From contig NC_079241.1 of assembly GCF_028009165.1 (NCBI RefSeq), forward strand, positions 2,604,001 through 2,668,000: DNA of 64,000 bases, in the 5' to 3' direction. Of this stretch, positions 21,334 to 31,772 are shown piece after piece. Source of the DNA: Akanthomyces muscarius (lineage: Eukaryota; Ascomycota; Sordariomycetes; Hypocreales; Cordycipitaceae). Position numbers and translations under genes: made by a program. The notes below the pieces were generated by a model. The model saw nothing but the letters and a program-made list of their open reading frames with translations. It searched no databases and was not told the origin of the DNA. The stretch's first letter is position 1; each line of letters opens with the position of its first letter.

Positions 21334-21419
21334 AGCATCCAACCACAACTACCACCCATCCGCACACCTTTTCGAATACTGCCATCCTCACTACAAGCAT
21401 CCCAAACACATCTCAAATC

Positions 21420-22034
21420 ATGTCGTTTTCCAACACAAATACCGGCGACAAGCCCGCGGACCCTTACACCAAGAAAAACGCCGACACCCAGGTCGATGGC
21501 CCGCAGAAGATCAAGGACTTTACCGAGTTCATCACAACCAGCAAGTTCGGCATGCTGACGACGAGGCAATCAGGCTCCAACCGTCTCGTCTCGCGCAGTA
21601 TGGCGGTCGCCGGCACCGAGAATAACGGCATCGACCTGGTCTTCCAGATCAACACCGAGTCGGGCAAGACGGACGACATTGCAAGCGACCCAGACGTGAA
21701 CGTCTCGTTCCTCAACGAAAAGGGTTCCTGGGCCTCCATCGCCGGCCGCGCCACAGTCGTGACGGACCGCGAGCAGGTGAAGAAGTACTACAGCCCCATA
21801 CTCAAGGCATGGCTGGGCGACCTCGGCGACGGCGTGCACGACGGGTCGGAGAACGATCCCCGCATCGGCCTCATCAAGCTCCAGGCGGAGACAGTCACCC
21901 ACAGTCACGCAGAGTATGGCACGATCAAGACGGCGGCCAAGGTGACGGCTGCTGCAGTTCAGGGCAAGACAGCGGAAGTCAACAGCTTGCGGTACATTTC
22001 CGAGGAGGAGTTGGCGGCCTGGAGAAAGGTCTAA
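21420..22034 (+). CDS. bli-3: BLI-3-type FMN-binding split-barrel protein
   Basis: A single-exon gene of 204 residues, matching the blue-light-inducible BLI-3 family of filamentous fungi and related to pyridoxamine 5'-phosphate oxidase-like flavoproteins. Conserved features are KIKDFTEFITTSKFGMLTTR near residue 30, a SRSMAVAG strand, DLVFQINTESGKTDDIASD, a VNVSFLN strand and WASIAGRATVV, then YYSPILKAWLGDLGDGVHDG. The predicted fold is a split barrel binding flavin; the substrate is unknown. The upstream region has a TATA box and a CRE-like site, in line with inducible expression. It converges on the transporter gene with only 94 bases between stops, so the transcripts probably overlap. Confidence 0.92.
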   Translation: MSFSNTNTGDKPADPYTKKNADTQVDGPQKIKDFTEFITTSKFGMLTTRQSGSNRLVSRSMAVAGTENNGIDLVFQINTESGKTDDIASDPDVNVSFLNEKGSWASIAGRATVVTDREQVKKYYSPILKAWLGDLGDGVHDGSENDPRIGLIKLQAETVTHSHAEYGTIKTAAKVTAAAVQGKTAEVNSLRYISEEELAAWRKV

Positions 22035-22128
22035 TAAATGGATAACACGATGGGAATTTAGTCTACTCAGAGTCTATAATACAGTCATTACTTTGTCCAA
22101 TTTGCTTTTCCAACAAAGAATTTCTCCA

Positions 22129-23573
22129 CTAAGTCCGGCCCAAAATACCCTGGGGCATCATGAGCTTGACCGACAGCGCTAGGATCCCGCCAAACAGGCA
22201 CATGGCGCCGCTGAATACGGACACTTCGAGAAAGCTCCCATACGTCCTGACAAACGCGCCATTCACCGGCGGCCCGACCAGCACACCAAAAGACGCGAGG
22301 GCCATACCCATGCCCATGTATGTGCCGACATCGCGCGCATCCTTGGCAAAGAGCGAAATGGCCGCCGACGCGCCCGAGACAATGGTGCCCGAGACGAAGC
22401 CAAAGGCGACGGCGTAGACGATGATGCTCGCGTTGGACGTGGCCTCGTTGAAGCAAAATATGACGACGCCCGTCATGACGGCGCCGAGGCCGAAAATGTT
22501 GATGGGCCCGTACTTGTCGGCCAGGATGCCCGGGATGATCCGCCCAAACGTGGACGCTGCGTTGAGGATGGCGGGCAGGTAGCCGGCGAGCGTGGCGCCC
22601 ATGCCGCGCCGCAGGGCGTACGTGGGCAGGAAGAAGATGGGCGTGAACATGCCGACGAGGATGAAGAAGAAGGACACGCAAAAGAGCACAAACTTCCTGT
22701 CGCGGTACACGTCCATCATCCAGAAGCGGCGCTGGCGCGGCGGCAGCCGCGGCGTCACCGTCACGCACGCAAAGAGCATAAACGGCATGATGAGGAAGCC
22801 GATGACGCGGACGGACCACCCGAAGCCCAGGCCGGAGCTGTTGAGCAGCTTGGACAGGACAATGGGCATGACGATGCCGCCGATCGAGGAGCCCGCCACC
22901 ATGACGCCCAGCGCCGCCGCGCGCTTCTTCTTGAAGTAGTGCGCGGCGGCCGCGAACGCGGGGAACTGGAGAAAGGCCATGGCGATGCCCATCAGGATGC
23001 CCTGGACCAGCATGATCTGCCAGTACTCCTTGCACAGGCTGAGCATCATCATGGCGAAAATGTACAGAATGGTCCCCGGGCGCACCACCTATGATTCAAA
23101 TCAGCTACACATGAAGATGCAAAAAAAAAGAAAAAAGAAAAAGAAAAAAAGGACAATGGTGAGAGAAGACATACCTTGGCACCGTAGCGATCAAAGAGCG
23201 GCCCGCCCAGCACGCCCGTCGCAAACGGCAGAAACGCAGACACGGAGCCGATCCAGGCAATGTTGTCTGGCGACTGGCCCTTGAGCTGGTGCGCGAGGTA
23301 GTACGCCTCAAACGTGCCAAACGAGTTGCCAAAGCCCAGGCAGCAGAAAAAGATGGACGCGCCGCCGGCAATGACGAGCCAGGCCCTGAGCCCGCCGTCG
23401 GGAAAGTCGTCCTCGTCGTATTCCTCGTCTTGCGAGATGGCCTCTTTGGTGGTGATGTCGGGCGGCGGCGGCGTCGTCGTCGTCGACGAGATCACATCGT
23501 CGGCCACCGTCTTGTGGCTCTCTTCACCACCGCTGGTGTAAGAGGCCTCGACGTCGGTCTTGCCTAGTCTCAT
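22129..23573 (-). CDS. MFS monocarboxylate-type transporter
   Basis: A 12-helix major facilitator of the fungal monocarboxylate (MCT/Mch-like) group, expected in the plasma or vacuolar membrane. I read exons 23573-23175 and 23088-22129 (452 residues); the 86-base intron starts GTATGT and ends ATAG. The N-terminus is acidic and Ser/Thr/Pro-rich for about 60 residues, then the family signature DFPDGGLRAWLVIAGG opens helix 1. GPLFDRYGAK lies in the loop-2 region across the intron, and RFWMMDVYRDRKF is in the central loop. The start at 23571-23573 is the first ATG of the frame; further upstream the frame has only a TTG. Substrate is not predictable: family members also include pump-like exporters beside metabolite clusters, but no such cluster is seen here. 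Confidence 0.9.
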
Positions 23574-24369
23574 GATTTTTGCCGCTTTTTGCCGCTTCTT
23601 TCCCTCCAAAACAATTAGAATACAATTCTGGATGAAAAGCGACTGATAAGGAAGTTGATGAGGACCAAAAGCTCATGTGTAAAATCCCATCGCTCGACTT
23701 ATATAACAACTGGTTGACAAGGCGCGCTGGACTAGGGCTGAAGCCATCGGCTTACACGGCCTCGGGGCGCCGGTGGCCGGACTCGGGATATTTACCCACT
23801 TTTTGTCGGTGTGCCGTCACTAAAAGCCTTGCGCGTCTTGGCCGAGTCGTGACCATCCGATCTATTCTTCGGACTCTGTCGTTAAACGATTCGGCCGAAA
23901 CACCAAAAAAGATTGACAAGTGCAGGGTGGAGTGGTCGAGTTCCATAAGTAACTCGCAGTCTCGTACATACGTGCGTGGCCTCGTTCTCTGAATGGTATG
24001 AAACCTGTTACGACATCGCATAGGCAAGAAAGCAGTAAAATAGAAAAACAACGTCTAGGTTATTGTTCATTTTGTAGTAACCGATCCCCTATACTCGCGT
24101 TTCCAGCGAGTCTATGCTACCTTGTTTGCAGTCATGATCTAAATAGAGACCCCCATCCAGTCTTTCCCTTCTTTTGTGCTATGTTCAGTAGCCGCTGTTC
24201 GAAAAACAATTAGTACGACACTGATCATAACAATTCATTTCTTCCATTTTTCATATATCCAAGACAAGTCATTCACTGGCTGCGCAGAATAGCGGGCAGC
24301 GCCGCGTCGAATGCGCAGTATGGCAACGATCTGGAATGACTTTCGGTCTTTGCTAACAAGCCATCTCGT
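23574..24369. other. Intergenic between MCT transporter and eIF2A
   Basis: 796 bases: the transporter promoter on the left and the eIF2A 3' flank on the right. No supportable gene. Confidence 0.6.
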
Positions 24370-26447
24370 CTAGGCATCAGCGCCCAGTCCCTGAAGCTCC
24401 TTAAGCACAGCGGACTTGGTGTTGATCTTCTTCATCTGCGTGTCCTCGAGCTTCTCGCCACCAGCCAAGCGCATCTCCAAATCCTCAATGGCGCGGACCT
24501 TCTTCTGCAGACTGCGGATCTTCTTAGCATGAGGGTTAGCATCGGCGGCGGCAGCATCCTGAGCGGGAGCCTGCTGAGCGACGTTGCCACCGTTGCGCTG
24601 TCCCTGGTGGGTGTTGCTGCGGCTTCGGCTATCGCCATTGTTTCTGGAGCGGCTGCGGAAGTGGCGGTCGTTGCCGCTAGCACCGCCACGTCTCTCAGGG
24701 CTGCGTCCATCTTGGCCTTGCTGAGGAGGGGCAAGACTAGCGCCTCCGTTCGGCTCCGCCTCGAGTTTGCCATCGCCCTGGTTGTTGTTTCTCTTGCTTC
24801 TCTTCTTCTTGCTCTTCTTGGATGGGTCATTTTCAGCTGGTTCAGCGCCAGGGACCCCGCGCGGAGGAGCAGGGCCAGACTCGGCGAGCTCGGCGCCTGG
24901 AACAGCGCGACGGGCACGGCCAAAGCCGTTGGGCCCAACATTTTGAGTACCGTTGCTCACAACGTGAGCAGCACCGCCTTCGTCCTCACGCTTGAAATGC
25001 AAGGGAGTAGCCAGACCACGAGCACCAGGAGGGCGGTAAGCACCGGCGGGCTTGCTTGGGGTCTTGACGGTGCCGAGGTAAGTGGCGGCTGAAGCATGGG
25101 GAGAAGGCACAGTAGTGAGAGGGTCGCCCGGTGCGGCAGCCTCAGGTGCCTGCGGCCTCCATACAACATTGTATAATTCAACCATATCTTCGTTGTACAT
25201 CAGGCTGCCAGCAACGTGCCAAAGCTTGACACCATTGTCGACACGGAGTCGCGGTGACGTCGTGGCAGTCATGATGTATCGACTGTCAGGGCTCCACTCG
25301 CACACGCTGGGATTGCCACTCTCAATGGTGCACACCTTTCGGTAGTCCTTTTCGAGGTCGTAGACGTCGATCTGACCGGCAAGGTTTCCAAAGCCGGCCA
25401 AAAGGACGAAACGGCCTGTGGGAGAAAAGATAATGGTGTTGCGAGGGCTCAGAGAGAACGAGTGGGTTGCGACAGCTCGGTCGTTGAAGATGGTGGCCTT
25501 GGCAGGCATGTATCCGTAGACGACACCAAATTCACGTGAGTTGGGCGACCAGGAGACATCGTGGATGGGGCCCTCCTTATCCAGCGAGACGCGAGCATCA
25601 AACGAGCCGTTGGTGCTCAAAAGATACAGAGTCGTCTCGCCGTAGTAGCTCTTTCCGGAGCGGTCGACGTCAGTCTGCGCCAGGACGAGGATGCTTGAGC
25701 CACGCTTGTTCCACTTCAGCTGGACCTTGTCGCCCTTGAAAAAGGTCTTTTGAGAGATGGGGGCGTTGAACTGGGGGACATTGAAAACGCGAACGGAAGC
25801 TGGTTGACCCTGTACGTTTGTTAGCCTCGAGACAGATACTCAAATCCAGGCAGGCTTACCTTGCGCTCTGGGACAAAGACTGCGACAGCGTGGTTCTTGC
25901 TTCCGGGAGCGAGAGCGAAGTTGGCGGCCCCCTCGACGCGAAGTTTGTTCCAGACAGTGATGAGATCGTGCGACTCGTAGAATTGCACCTCATTGGTGAC
26001 GAGACGGGCGCAGTACTTTTCGTCGGCAGTGTACTGGAGATTCCAGCTTCCCTGCTGCTTCTGGACGAAGCGACCAATGGGTTGCTTATCGGCGGCAGCA
26101 ACACCGTCCTCAACTGTGCGCCAAATCTTCAAGTTCTTGGTGGCGTCGCCATTCTCATCCTTGGCAGGGCGCTCCCACGTAATGAGAAACGTGCCCTGGG
26201 GCGAGAAGCCCAGTTCGTAGACGTTGAGAATGGGCAGAGTGAGGATGCCGGCGCCAGTAGAGGCGTCAATGACGTTGACAGCCTCAGGTGAAGCCCAGCC
26301 AAAGTAGCGGCCACATGGTGAGTAGGCACAGCAGCGAAGGTTGCCCTCGGGTTTGGTGAAGCCAGAGAGGGGTTCGTACGCTGGGGCGGCGTCAAAGACA
26401 CCGATGTGCTTGAGGGTCCGGTAGGCAAACTGCAATGAAGAAGCCAT
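24370..26447 (-). CDS. Translation initiation factor eIF2A
   Basis: eIF2A is a WD40-like beta-propeller protein that can deliver initiator tRNA independently of eIF2. I read exons 26447-25860 and 25809-24370 (675 residues) with a 50-base GT-AG intron whose GGCTAAC lies just before ACAG. The propeller spans roughly residues 1-430 (YSPCGRYFGWASPEAVNVID, SRNVEFGVVYGYMPAKATIF-like blade here NSREFGVVYGYMPAKATIF, GPIHDVSWSPNSREF). A basic, Gln/Asn/Gly-rich linker follows, with SKKSKKKRSKRNNN. The C-terminal helix (KKIRSLQKKVRAIEDLEMR) is the conserved RNA/ribosome-contact tail. The ATG at 26445-26447 is in the conserved MxSSLQFAYRT context. Confidence 0.95.
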
Positions 26448-27624
26448 GGCTAGTCAAAGTCACAGGATCTCAAAGTATGATTGCAGTAAGACGGAGTTGT
26501 GTGGCAGGTCGCAAATGTTCTGGCGCGTGATGCTGCAGGGCGCTGGTAGGTGGAGTGGCAGTGCGGTGTCACAAAGTGTCAATGGTGTGGAGCCGACAGC
26601 AGGATATATGTATGTCGAGAGGAATCGGATCCGTCGCTTATAGAATCGGAAAGTACGCTGATGACAGGATGGGAGAAGAGGACAATGCCAGATCTCACCA
26701 CAGGCGGTCGTAGTTGGGCAACGATTTGGCGGTGGGGAGCAGAGAGAGGGCAACAAAGGCAGTCTCTGACCGTATAAGCGTGGCTCGAGGGGACACGAAA
26801 GAACAGATGCAGAAGCTCAGAGAGGATGAGGAGGCGGGCAGGAGAGATTGGCAAGCACCCAGGCAGCGTAGGGAGAAATTGTCGGTCGGCGGCGATGCCG
26901 TGATGCTGTGGGGTGAAGAAAGGAAAAAAGGGAATGGGGACGCAGCGGCCAGGCGAGTCGTAACTCGTGAAAAAAAAACTGTGGGCGCATGTGTTTTTGG
27001 TCTTTCGTCCCCTCCAGTGGAAGTCTGCGACTGTTGACTGGCCAGGCGGTGCTCTGTCGCCCCACCTCTGCGCTGTTGCTGCGCCAGTGCCAGCCTTGGG
27101 CCTTGATGGCGTTGTAGCGTGAGCAGGCATTACTGGTACAAAGCAAACAAGGAGAGGAGTAAATTGGGAAAAGACTCAACGGTAGGTAGGAATGGAGTGA
27201 GATATCGAAATACCATTTTTACTGTATCATTTTGCGGCTAATAGATCCGTAGTTCTGCCATCTGCTGCCCAGCCGCCACAGCCACTTGCGCCTGTCATGC
27301 ACTCATCTGTTTGTTTAGCGCATTACCTACAGGGCTCCTTGTGCCGGACCAGGGCATGTAGCACTGCCAAACAAGCCTGTAGCCGGCCCGTGGATAATCG
27401 CCAACCCCACCGGCCAACATCCTGATGCCATCGACACTAATCAAGCCGCGATCAGCTACTGGCCGCTCAACAATGGCAGATTTACCTCCGCAAAAGAGCC
27501 CTTGGATATGATTTTTGACATATTTCCATATGCTGATGTATTCAAAACACGCCAAACGCCAATATCCCACCACCCGTTCCATGTTTTATTCATAGCTCAT
27601 TCATGCTCGGACCATTACTTCAAC
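26448..27624. other. Intergenic upstream of eIF2A
   Basis: 1.18 kb holding the eIF2A promoter and the 3' flank of the RPAP1 gene. An ACTGGTAC octamer lies at 27132-27139 and GGTAGGTAGG at 27181. No supportable gene. Confidence 0.55.
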
Positions 27625-28851
27625 TCATCGTCCTTGAACCTTTTCTTTCCAGCCACCCTTCTCAAAGAGCCACAAAGCCTCCATTGCATATGCCTTGCTG
27701 CCTCTGTGGCCGCTCTCCACCATGGCCGCCTCATTCAGCGTGTCCAAGACCCTGCCATCCTTGGCTGCCTTCCAGACACCCATGGCGATGGGATCGTTGA
27801 TGGATTTGCCCCACTCGCCATTGCCTAGGCGAAAGAGAATGCGGCCCAGAGTCTGAAAGGCCATGCATCTTTGCGCGGGCACTGCGCTCCTCGCAAGTCT
27901 TGCCAGTTCGCTGACAGTATATCCTGCAGCCTCGGGGGCTTCGCCGTGGTGGTGAAGGCCCTTGGACGACGGAATCGATCGACTGACTCGGGGGGACAGG
28001 AAACGGCCGCGGAAATCGAACCGAAGAGCGGCGACCGGAATTTCAGGATGAGGGTAGTATGTAGACTCCTTGTCTGCTACGCTGCCCTCGGTTGGGATCG
28101 GCGCCATCCATGCCAGCTTGCTCGGGTCTGCTGGGAGATCGGGGAAGTATTTCTTGTGAAGATTTTCGAGAAAGTCGGGATCGGACGGGTCGAGGTCGGC
28201 CACCTTGGGCGGCCCAGGAAAGTGTGTTGATTCCTTGCGAAGCTCTGTTGCCGCCATCAAATCATCTGGGATCTGCGCAGGTTCTCTGTCTTCGTCAAAA
28301 TCTTCTGGTACGTCTTTAAATGAGACGCTCTTTTTTTCCGCCGCCGGTTTGGTCTCTTGCTCTCCGGCTTCGGATTCTGCCTCTGTCTTTGTCGGCGGTT
28401 CTTCTACTATCGATTTCTCTGAAGGAGGCGGATCAAAGGGTGATGGCCCTGTGGGCTCATCAATCTGTGCGCGCTGTAAAAGTCGTTGAACCAGAGCAGG
28501 ATTTAGCCCATTCATGAGATCCTGCTGAGCCTGCGCAATCTCTTTGGGAGACATGGCGTCTAGTCTCTGCCGGTTTTCTTGGTCTATTCGTTTCTTTTCG
28601 AACCCCTCAAAATCTTGGCGAACATCCTGTACCGTAGTGTCCAGGTCTCCATTCCCGTTATTCGGCGGCATAGCATCTGTCGTTGAGAAAGCAGCTGCCT
28701 TGGCCCGCTGTTGCTTGAAAGCAGAGCTCTTCCATCGCTGTTTATGCTGCGGGAAGCCCGTTGTTGTGGGCGGCGCACTCGGGAAACTGGGTTTCTTGAT
28801 TTCGGAAGCATCCCTCTCAACAATGTCACCGACGAGGAGTGTTGGATCCAT
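27625..28851 (-). CDS. rba50: RPAP1/Rba50-type RNA polymerase II assembly factor
   Basis: RPAP1 (yeast Rba50) helps assemble and import RNA polymerase II. It is a single-exon gene of 408 residues, close to the 439 of yeast Rba50. The N-terminal part has the basic KQRWKSSAFKQQRAK segment and the RPAP1-N motif region (RQRLDAMSPKEIAQAQQDLM, then GLNPALVQRLLQRA). The centre is acidic and Pro-rich. The RPAP1-C motif is ALRFDFRGRFLSP near residue 290, followed by GYTVSELARLARSAVPAQRC and a helical end (KAYAMEALWLFEKGGWKEK). Start ATG 28849-28851 in the family's MDPTLLVGDIVERD context. Confidence 0.93.
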   Translation of the reverse strand: MDPTLLVGDIVERDASEIKKPSFPSAPPTTTGFPQHKQRWKSSAFKQQRAKAAAFSTTDAMPPNNGNGDLDTTVQDVRQDFEGFEKKRIDQENRQRLDAMSPKEIAQAQQDLMNGLNPALVQRLLQRAQIDEPTGPSPFDPPPSEKSIVEEPPTKTEAESEAGEQETKPAAEKKSVSFKDVPEDFDEDREPAQIPDDLMAATELRKESTHFPGPPKVADLDPSDPDFLENLHKKYFPDLPADPSKLAWMAPIPTEGSVADKESTYYPHPEIPVAALRFDFRGRFLSPRVSRSIPSSKGLHHHGEAPEAAGYTVSELARLARSAVPAQRCMAFQTLGRILFRLGNGEWGKSINDPIAMGVWKAAKDGRVLDTLNEAAMVESGHRGSKAYAMEALWLFEKGGWKEKVQGR

Positions 28852-29353
28852 TTTGAGCTGTGATGTGTTGGCGTATGTCGTGGTCCGTATCGCAAAAGTT
28901 GAAGCGGCGATTGCCTTGGGACCCGCCCGTGGGTTTTGACATGGTGGGACACAATAACGGGGCGCCGCAGCCAGACCGGGCTAACATTACGGAGTAGAGC
29001 AGCTGCTATGTATTGCCACCTCAGTTTGTGACGGGTCAAGTGAAAGATCATGAATGATGAAAACAACAACAGCAATGAAAATAGTATAGACACCTCGACT
29101 ATGCTCGTGACCCTAAACATCAATTTTGTATCAATGAATCCCTTTTTTGCTACTTTTATGCGCTTGGATCATGCCTCACGAACGTACCTTGGGCCCCGCG
29201 ATGCCAGTGAGACGACGTGCAGCGTAAACAACTTGAACAGTTTAGTAATTTAAGAAATGAAAAAAAAAGGCGCATGGAAGCCAAGTCAGTGGATCTAGAC
29301 GTTAGTAGCAACTTGCTAAATTGTATGATAATGACAAAAAGGAAGTCAAAGAC
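28852..29353. other. Intergenic between RPAP1 and tRNA-Ser copy 2
   Basis: About 500 bases, A-rich towards 29250-29350. No supportable gene. Confidence 0.6.
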
Positions 29354-29359
29354 AAAAAA
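29354..29359 (-). terminator. Pol III terminator of tRNA-Ser copy 2
   Basis: Six T on the minus strand, 11 bases after the tRNA end. Confidence 0.75.
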
Positions 29360-29370
29360 GAAAGGTAGAA

Positions 29371-29505
29371 CGACAAGAGCAGGATTCGAACCTACGCGCG
29401 CGAACGCATGTGATTTCTAGTCACACTCCTTCTGTTTCGAGTGTTAGGGCGCCGCACAAGTTGTGGAGCTAGAGTAATTACTTACAACCACTCGGACACC
29501 TTGTC
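29371..29505 (-). tRNA. tRNA-Ser(AGA), copy 2, with GT-AG insert in D-loop
   Basis: Same layout as copy 1: acceptor GACAAGG/TCTTGTC, anticodon loop CTAGAAA (anticodon AGA), T loop TTCGAAT, discriminator G. With 29432-29485 removed the length is again exactly 81 bases. The variable arm reads GCG-TTCG-CGC where copy 1 has GGG-TTCG-CCC, a compensatory pair change that supports both being functional. The A box and B box (GGTTCGAATCC) are intact. Flanking sequences of the two copies are unrelated, so they are not a recent local duplication. Confidence 0.88.
29432..29485 (-). other. Spliceosomal-type insert in tRNA-Ser copy 2
   Basis: A 54-base insert at exactly the same D-loop position as in copy 1. 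It starts GTAAGTAATT, has CCCTAACAC as branch-site match about 12 bases from the end, and ends AACAG. It shares GTAAGTAA and GCTCCAC with copy 1 but is otherwise diverged, while the tRNA halves are nearly identical. Confidence 0.75.
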
Positions 29506-30038
29506 TGTTGTCCATAGTGCGGTGGAAGCTAATATTCATTATATACATTGTCACGCGAGAATCGCCTGGCTATCAACAATGTCTCTAGCAGCAATGATCA
29601 TATCGGCTTCCAGATGTATGAAGCGCATATCCTATACAAGATAGAAGCTCGAGCCTCTTATATTATGGCGAACGGTGTCCCCGAGAGCCTTAGTGAAGTA
29701 GCCGTTCGGTACATGGCCGTACTTGAAACGGGGCGCTCTAAGAGGGACACTTTCGCTGGCACCCTCACCGAGAACAAATCGATATATGAGCAGGTGAGAT
29801 ATGTGACAATCTGAAGAATTATCACTGCATGCCTACAGTATAGGTAATTCTGCCGTAAATACATATGCATATATGTAAATGATAGTGACAAAACCACGCT
29901 GGGAGGGCAAGCACGCCTTGATCAAAGAGGATAGTCAATTAAATTAGTACGATCTATTAATATATCTATCTAGAGCAGAAACCTACGTAATGAAACGAAT
30001 ATTTACAATTAACAAAACTCTTGAACGAAGAATTGCCA
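29506..30038. other. Intergenic between tRNA-Ser copy 2 and DUF7136-like gene
   Basis: 533 bases. A plus-strand frame at 29548-29814 (88 codons) has no recognisable domain and I do not call it. The right part is A/T-rich 3' flank. Confidence 0.55.
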
Positions 30039-30830
30039 CTAAAATATGTATGCATAGAGAGCCGAGCCGAGAGACAAAGCCACGACAGCCATATTGCTTG
30101 CTGCGCGGCCGCTTGCGTTCTCCTGAGACGGACAACTAACAACAGGCGTCGCAGCGAGACACGCAGCCTGGGTGATGCGCGACGAGATACTTTCCGCTGC
30201 TTCTGAAGGAACAGAAGCGCTGCATGGCGTGGGCGTGGGCGCTGGCACCGCAACATGGGCGCACGATGAGAGCAGATCGGCGTTTTTCGGCGGCGGGACA
30301 TCCAGGACATCCTGAACCTCGAAACCAATACCCTGGGTATTACCGCATTTATCATCGCTACCTATGGCAACAAGATCCGGCTTGCTGCCGTCGTTGTGGG
30401 TGGTGAAAACGAAGCTGTTAACCGGCTCCTGCGTGTCGCGGCTAAAGTGCATGCCGTATTCGTCTTTCGTGGATGTGCAGTTATTCCAGCGCAGCTGCCA
30501 GAAGAACTCCCAGGTCCCCTCCTTGTTGAAGATGTCGCTGACAAAGTCGTGGGCGTAAAAAGTTGTGTCGTTGTTGGGCAGGGCGTTGAGGCGCACACGC
30601 TCGTAGTCGGTGGTCGCATTCGGGCGGCCGTAAGGGATTACGCGATAGTTGAGACGCAGGTTGAGCTGTTGCGCAACTGCTGGGTTTTGAACGGCAAAAA
30701 CGATGGGCATCAAAGGTGTTGGCGCAAAAGTATCGTTGCGAGGAAATATGACATCGACTTCGGCGTTTCCTGTGGCTGCGGCGATGGCGCTGCTGGCCGC
30801 GAAGCCAAGCCCGAGGAGAGACAGTTTCAT
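30039..30830 (-). CDS. Secreted, probably GPI-anchored DUF7136-like protein
   Basis: A single-exon gene of 263 residues. A signal peptide is clear (about residues 1-20, MKLSLLGLGFAASSAIAA). The mature part opens with EVDVIFPRNDTFAPTPLMP, typical of the DUF7136 group of fungal surface proteins, and has several N-glycosylation sites (NDT, NAT, NNDT, NCT). Four or more Cys lie in the core (NNCTS, DDKCGN, SSCAHV). The C-terminus has a Ser/Pro-rich stretch, a small-residue site (NASGRAAS) and a hydrophobic tail, fitting GPI anchoring. Function of the family is unknown. It is next to the large chitinase, which suggests a cell-surface or secretome neighbourhood but no proven link. Confidence 0.85.
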   Translation of the reverse strand: MKLSLLGLGFAASSAIAAATGNAEVDVIFPRNDTFAPTPLMPIVFAVQNPAVAQQLNLRLNYRVIPYGRPNATTDYERVRLNALPNNDTTFYAHDFVSDIFNKEGTWEFFWQLRWNNCTSTKDEYGMHFSRDTQEPVNSFVFTTHNDGSKPDLVAIGSDDKCGNTQGIGFEVQDVLDVPPPKNADLLSSCAHVAVPAPTPTPCSASVPSEAAESISSRITQAACLAATPVVSCPSQENASGRAASNMAVVALSLGSALYAYIF

Positions 30831-31772
30831 GTCGGGAATTCCTAAACAGCGTTCGGAGCGGAATATCTTAGTAGTGATTCATGAATTTATAATTCTTGTC
30901 CAGAGAGAAATCAGCGTGAAAATGATGTTAAAGAAAGATGTATGAGAAAGATCAACGCGCAGGCGTACTAGGGATGTGTCCTGGTACCCGAGATGGTGGC
31001 TTTCGCTGGAGCTGGCGCTATTGCCACCAATTTACGGGGCATTCCGAAGTTGCCACGCCCTGAAGCATTGCCGTTCGGGCATCACCTCTTTGGGCGCTGT
31101 AGCCCACTGTAAGCTTGGCCAGCAGGGGTGCATCCACTACCGAAGGCACTGTAACCGCTCCACTCAGCGCTGTTCCAGCATCCGCTTGGTGTCCGCCAAG
31201 ACTCGGAAACAAGTTCTGTGGCATCTTATTCTCTGCCTGCCCGGGCTTGACATGTTGGAGTCATGCGATGTTGACAAAAAAGTTTCGGCGACTTGGCAAA
31301 GGAATCTCTGATACGGCGCGATTGAGACCTCTTCGGCCTCTTTGAACTGTGCTGGCCATGACACGGGCGCAGGCAACTCAAGAAAGAAAATGAAGAAGAA
31401 AATGAAGAAGAAAATCTCATGCTGCCGGTGAAGTCCTGCTAAATTTTGTGCCCTCAATTAAGTACCTATGTATGCCAAATACCTGGTTGCAAATATTTGC
31501 ATAATCACTTACACGCTAGATGCTCAACTTTGCGCGACAAAAGCCATGTTGAGCTATGTACTTGTAGAGAAACTAGGAAATATATGCAATGTGAATTGCT
31601 GCCATCAAGATATCATATCATGATGTGGCGACAACAAACATGTGGATGAAAAGAAAAATGAACAATCGCTACTCTACAAGAGGTCTAAGCCATATCGCCT
31701 GATAGCGGATTTGACAAAAATAAAGTATGAAATCTGCATCGTAAGAGAAATAATACATCAGACAGAGCTCAT
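30831..31772. other. Intergenic between DUF7136-like gene and chitinase
   Basis: 942 bases with the DUF7136-like gene promoter and the chitinase 3' flank. No supportable gene. Confidence 0.6.

Larger units (their letters stand above)
20339..21419. other. Intergenic between tRNA-Ser copy 1 and bli-3
   Basis: About 1.1 kb, A/T-rich towards 21000-21260. No supportable gene; the right end is the bli-3 promoter. Confidence 0.6.

Noticed and set aside
22088..23035. 315-codon minus-strand frame overlapping the transporter
   Set aside because: It is an alternative frame of the transporter gene, rich in His, Arg and Ala, without membrane segments.
29548..29814. 88-codon plus-strand frame next to tRNA-Ser copy 2
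   Set aside because: No domain, and composition like the surrounding intergenic DNA.
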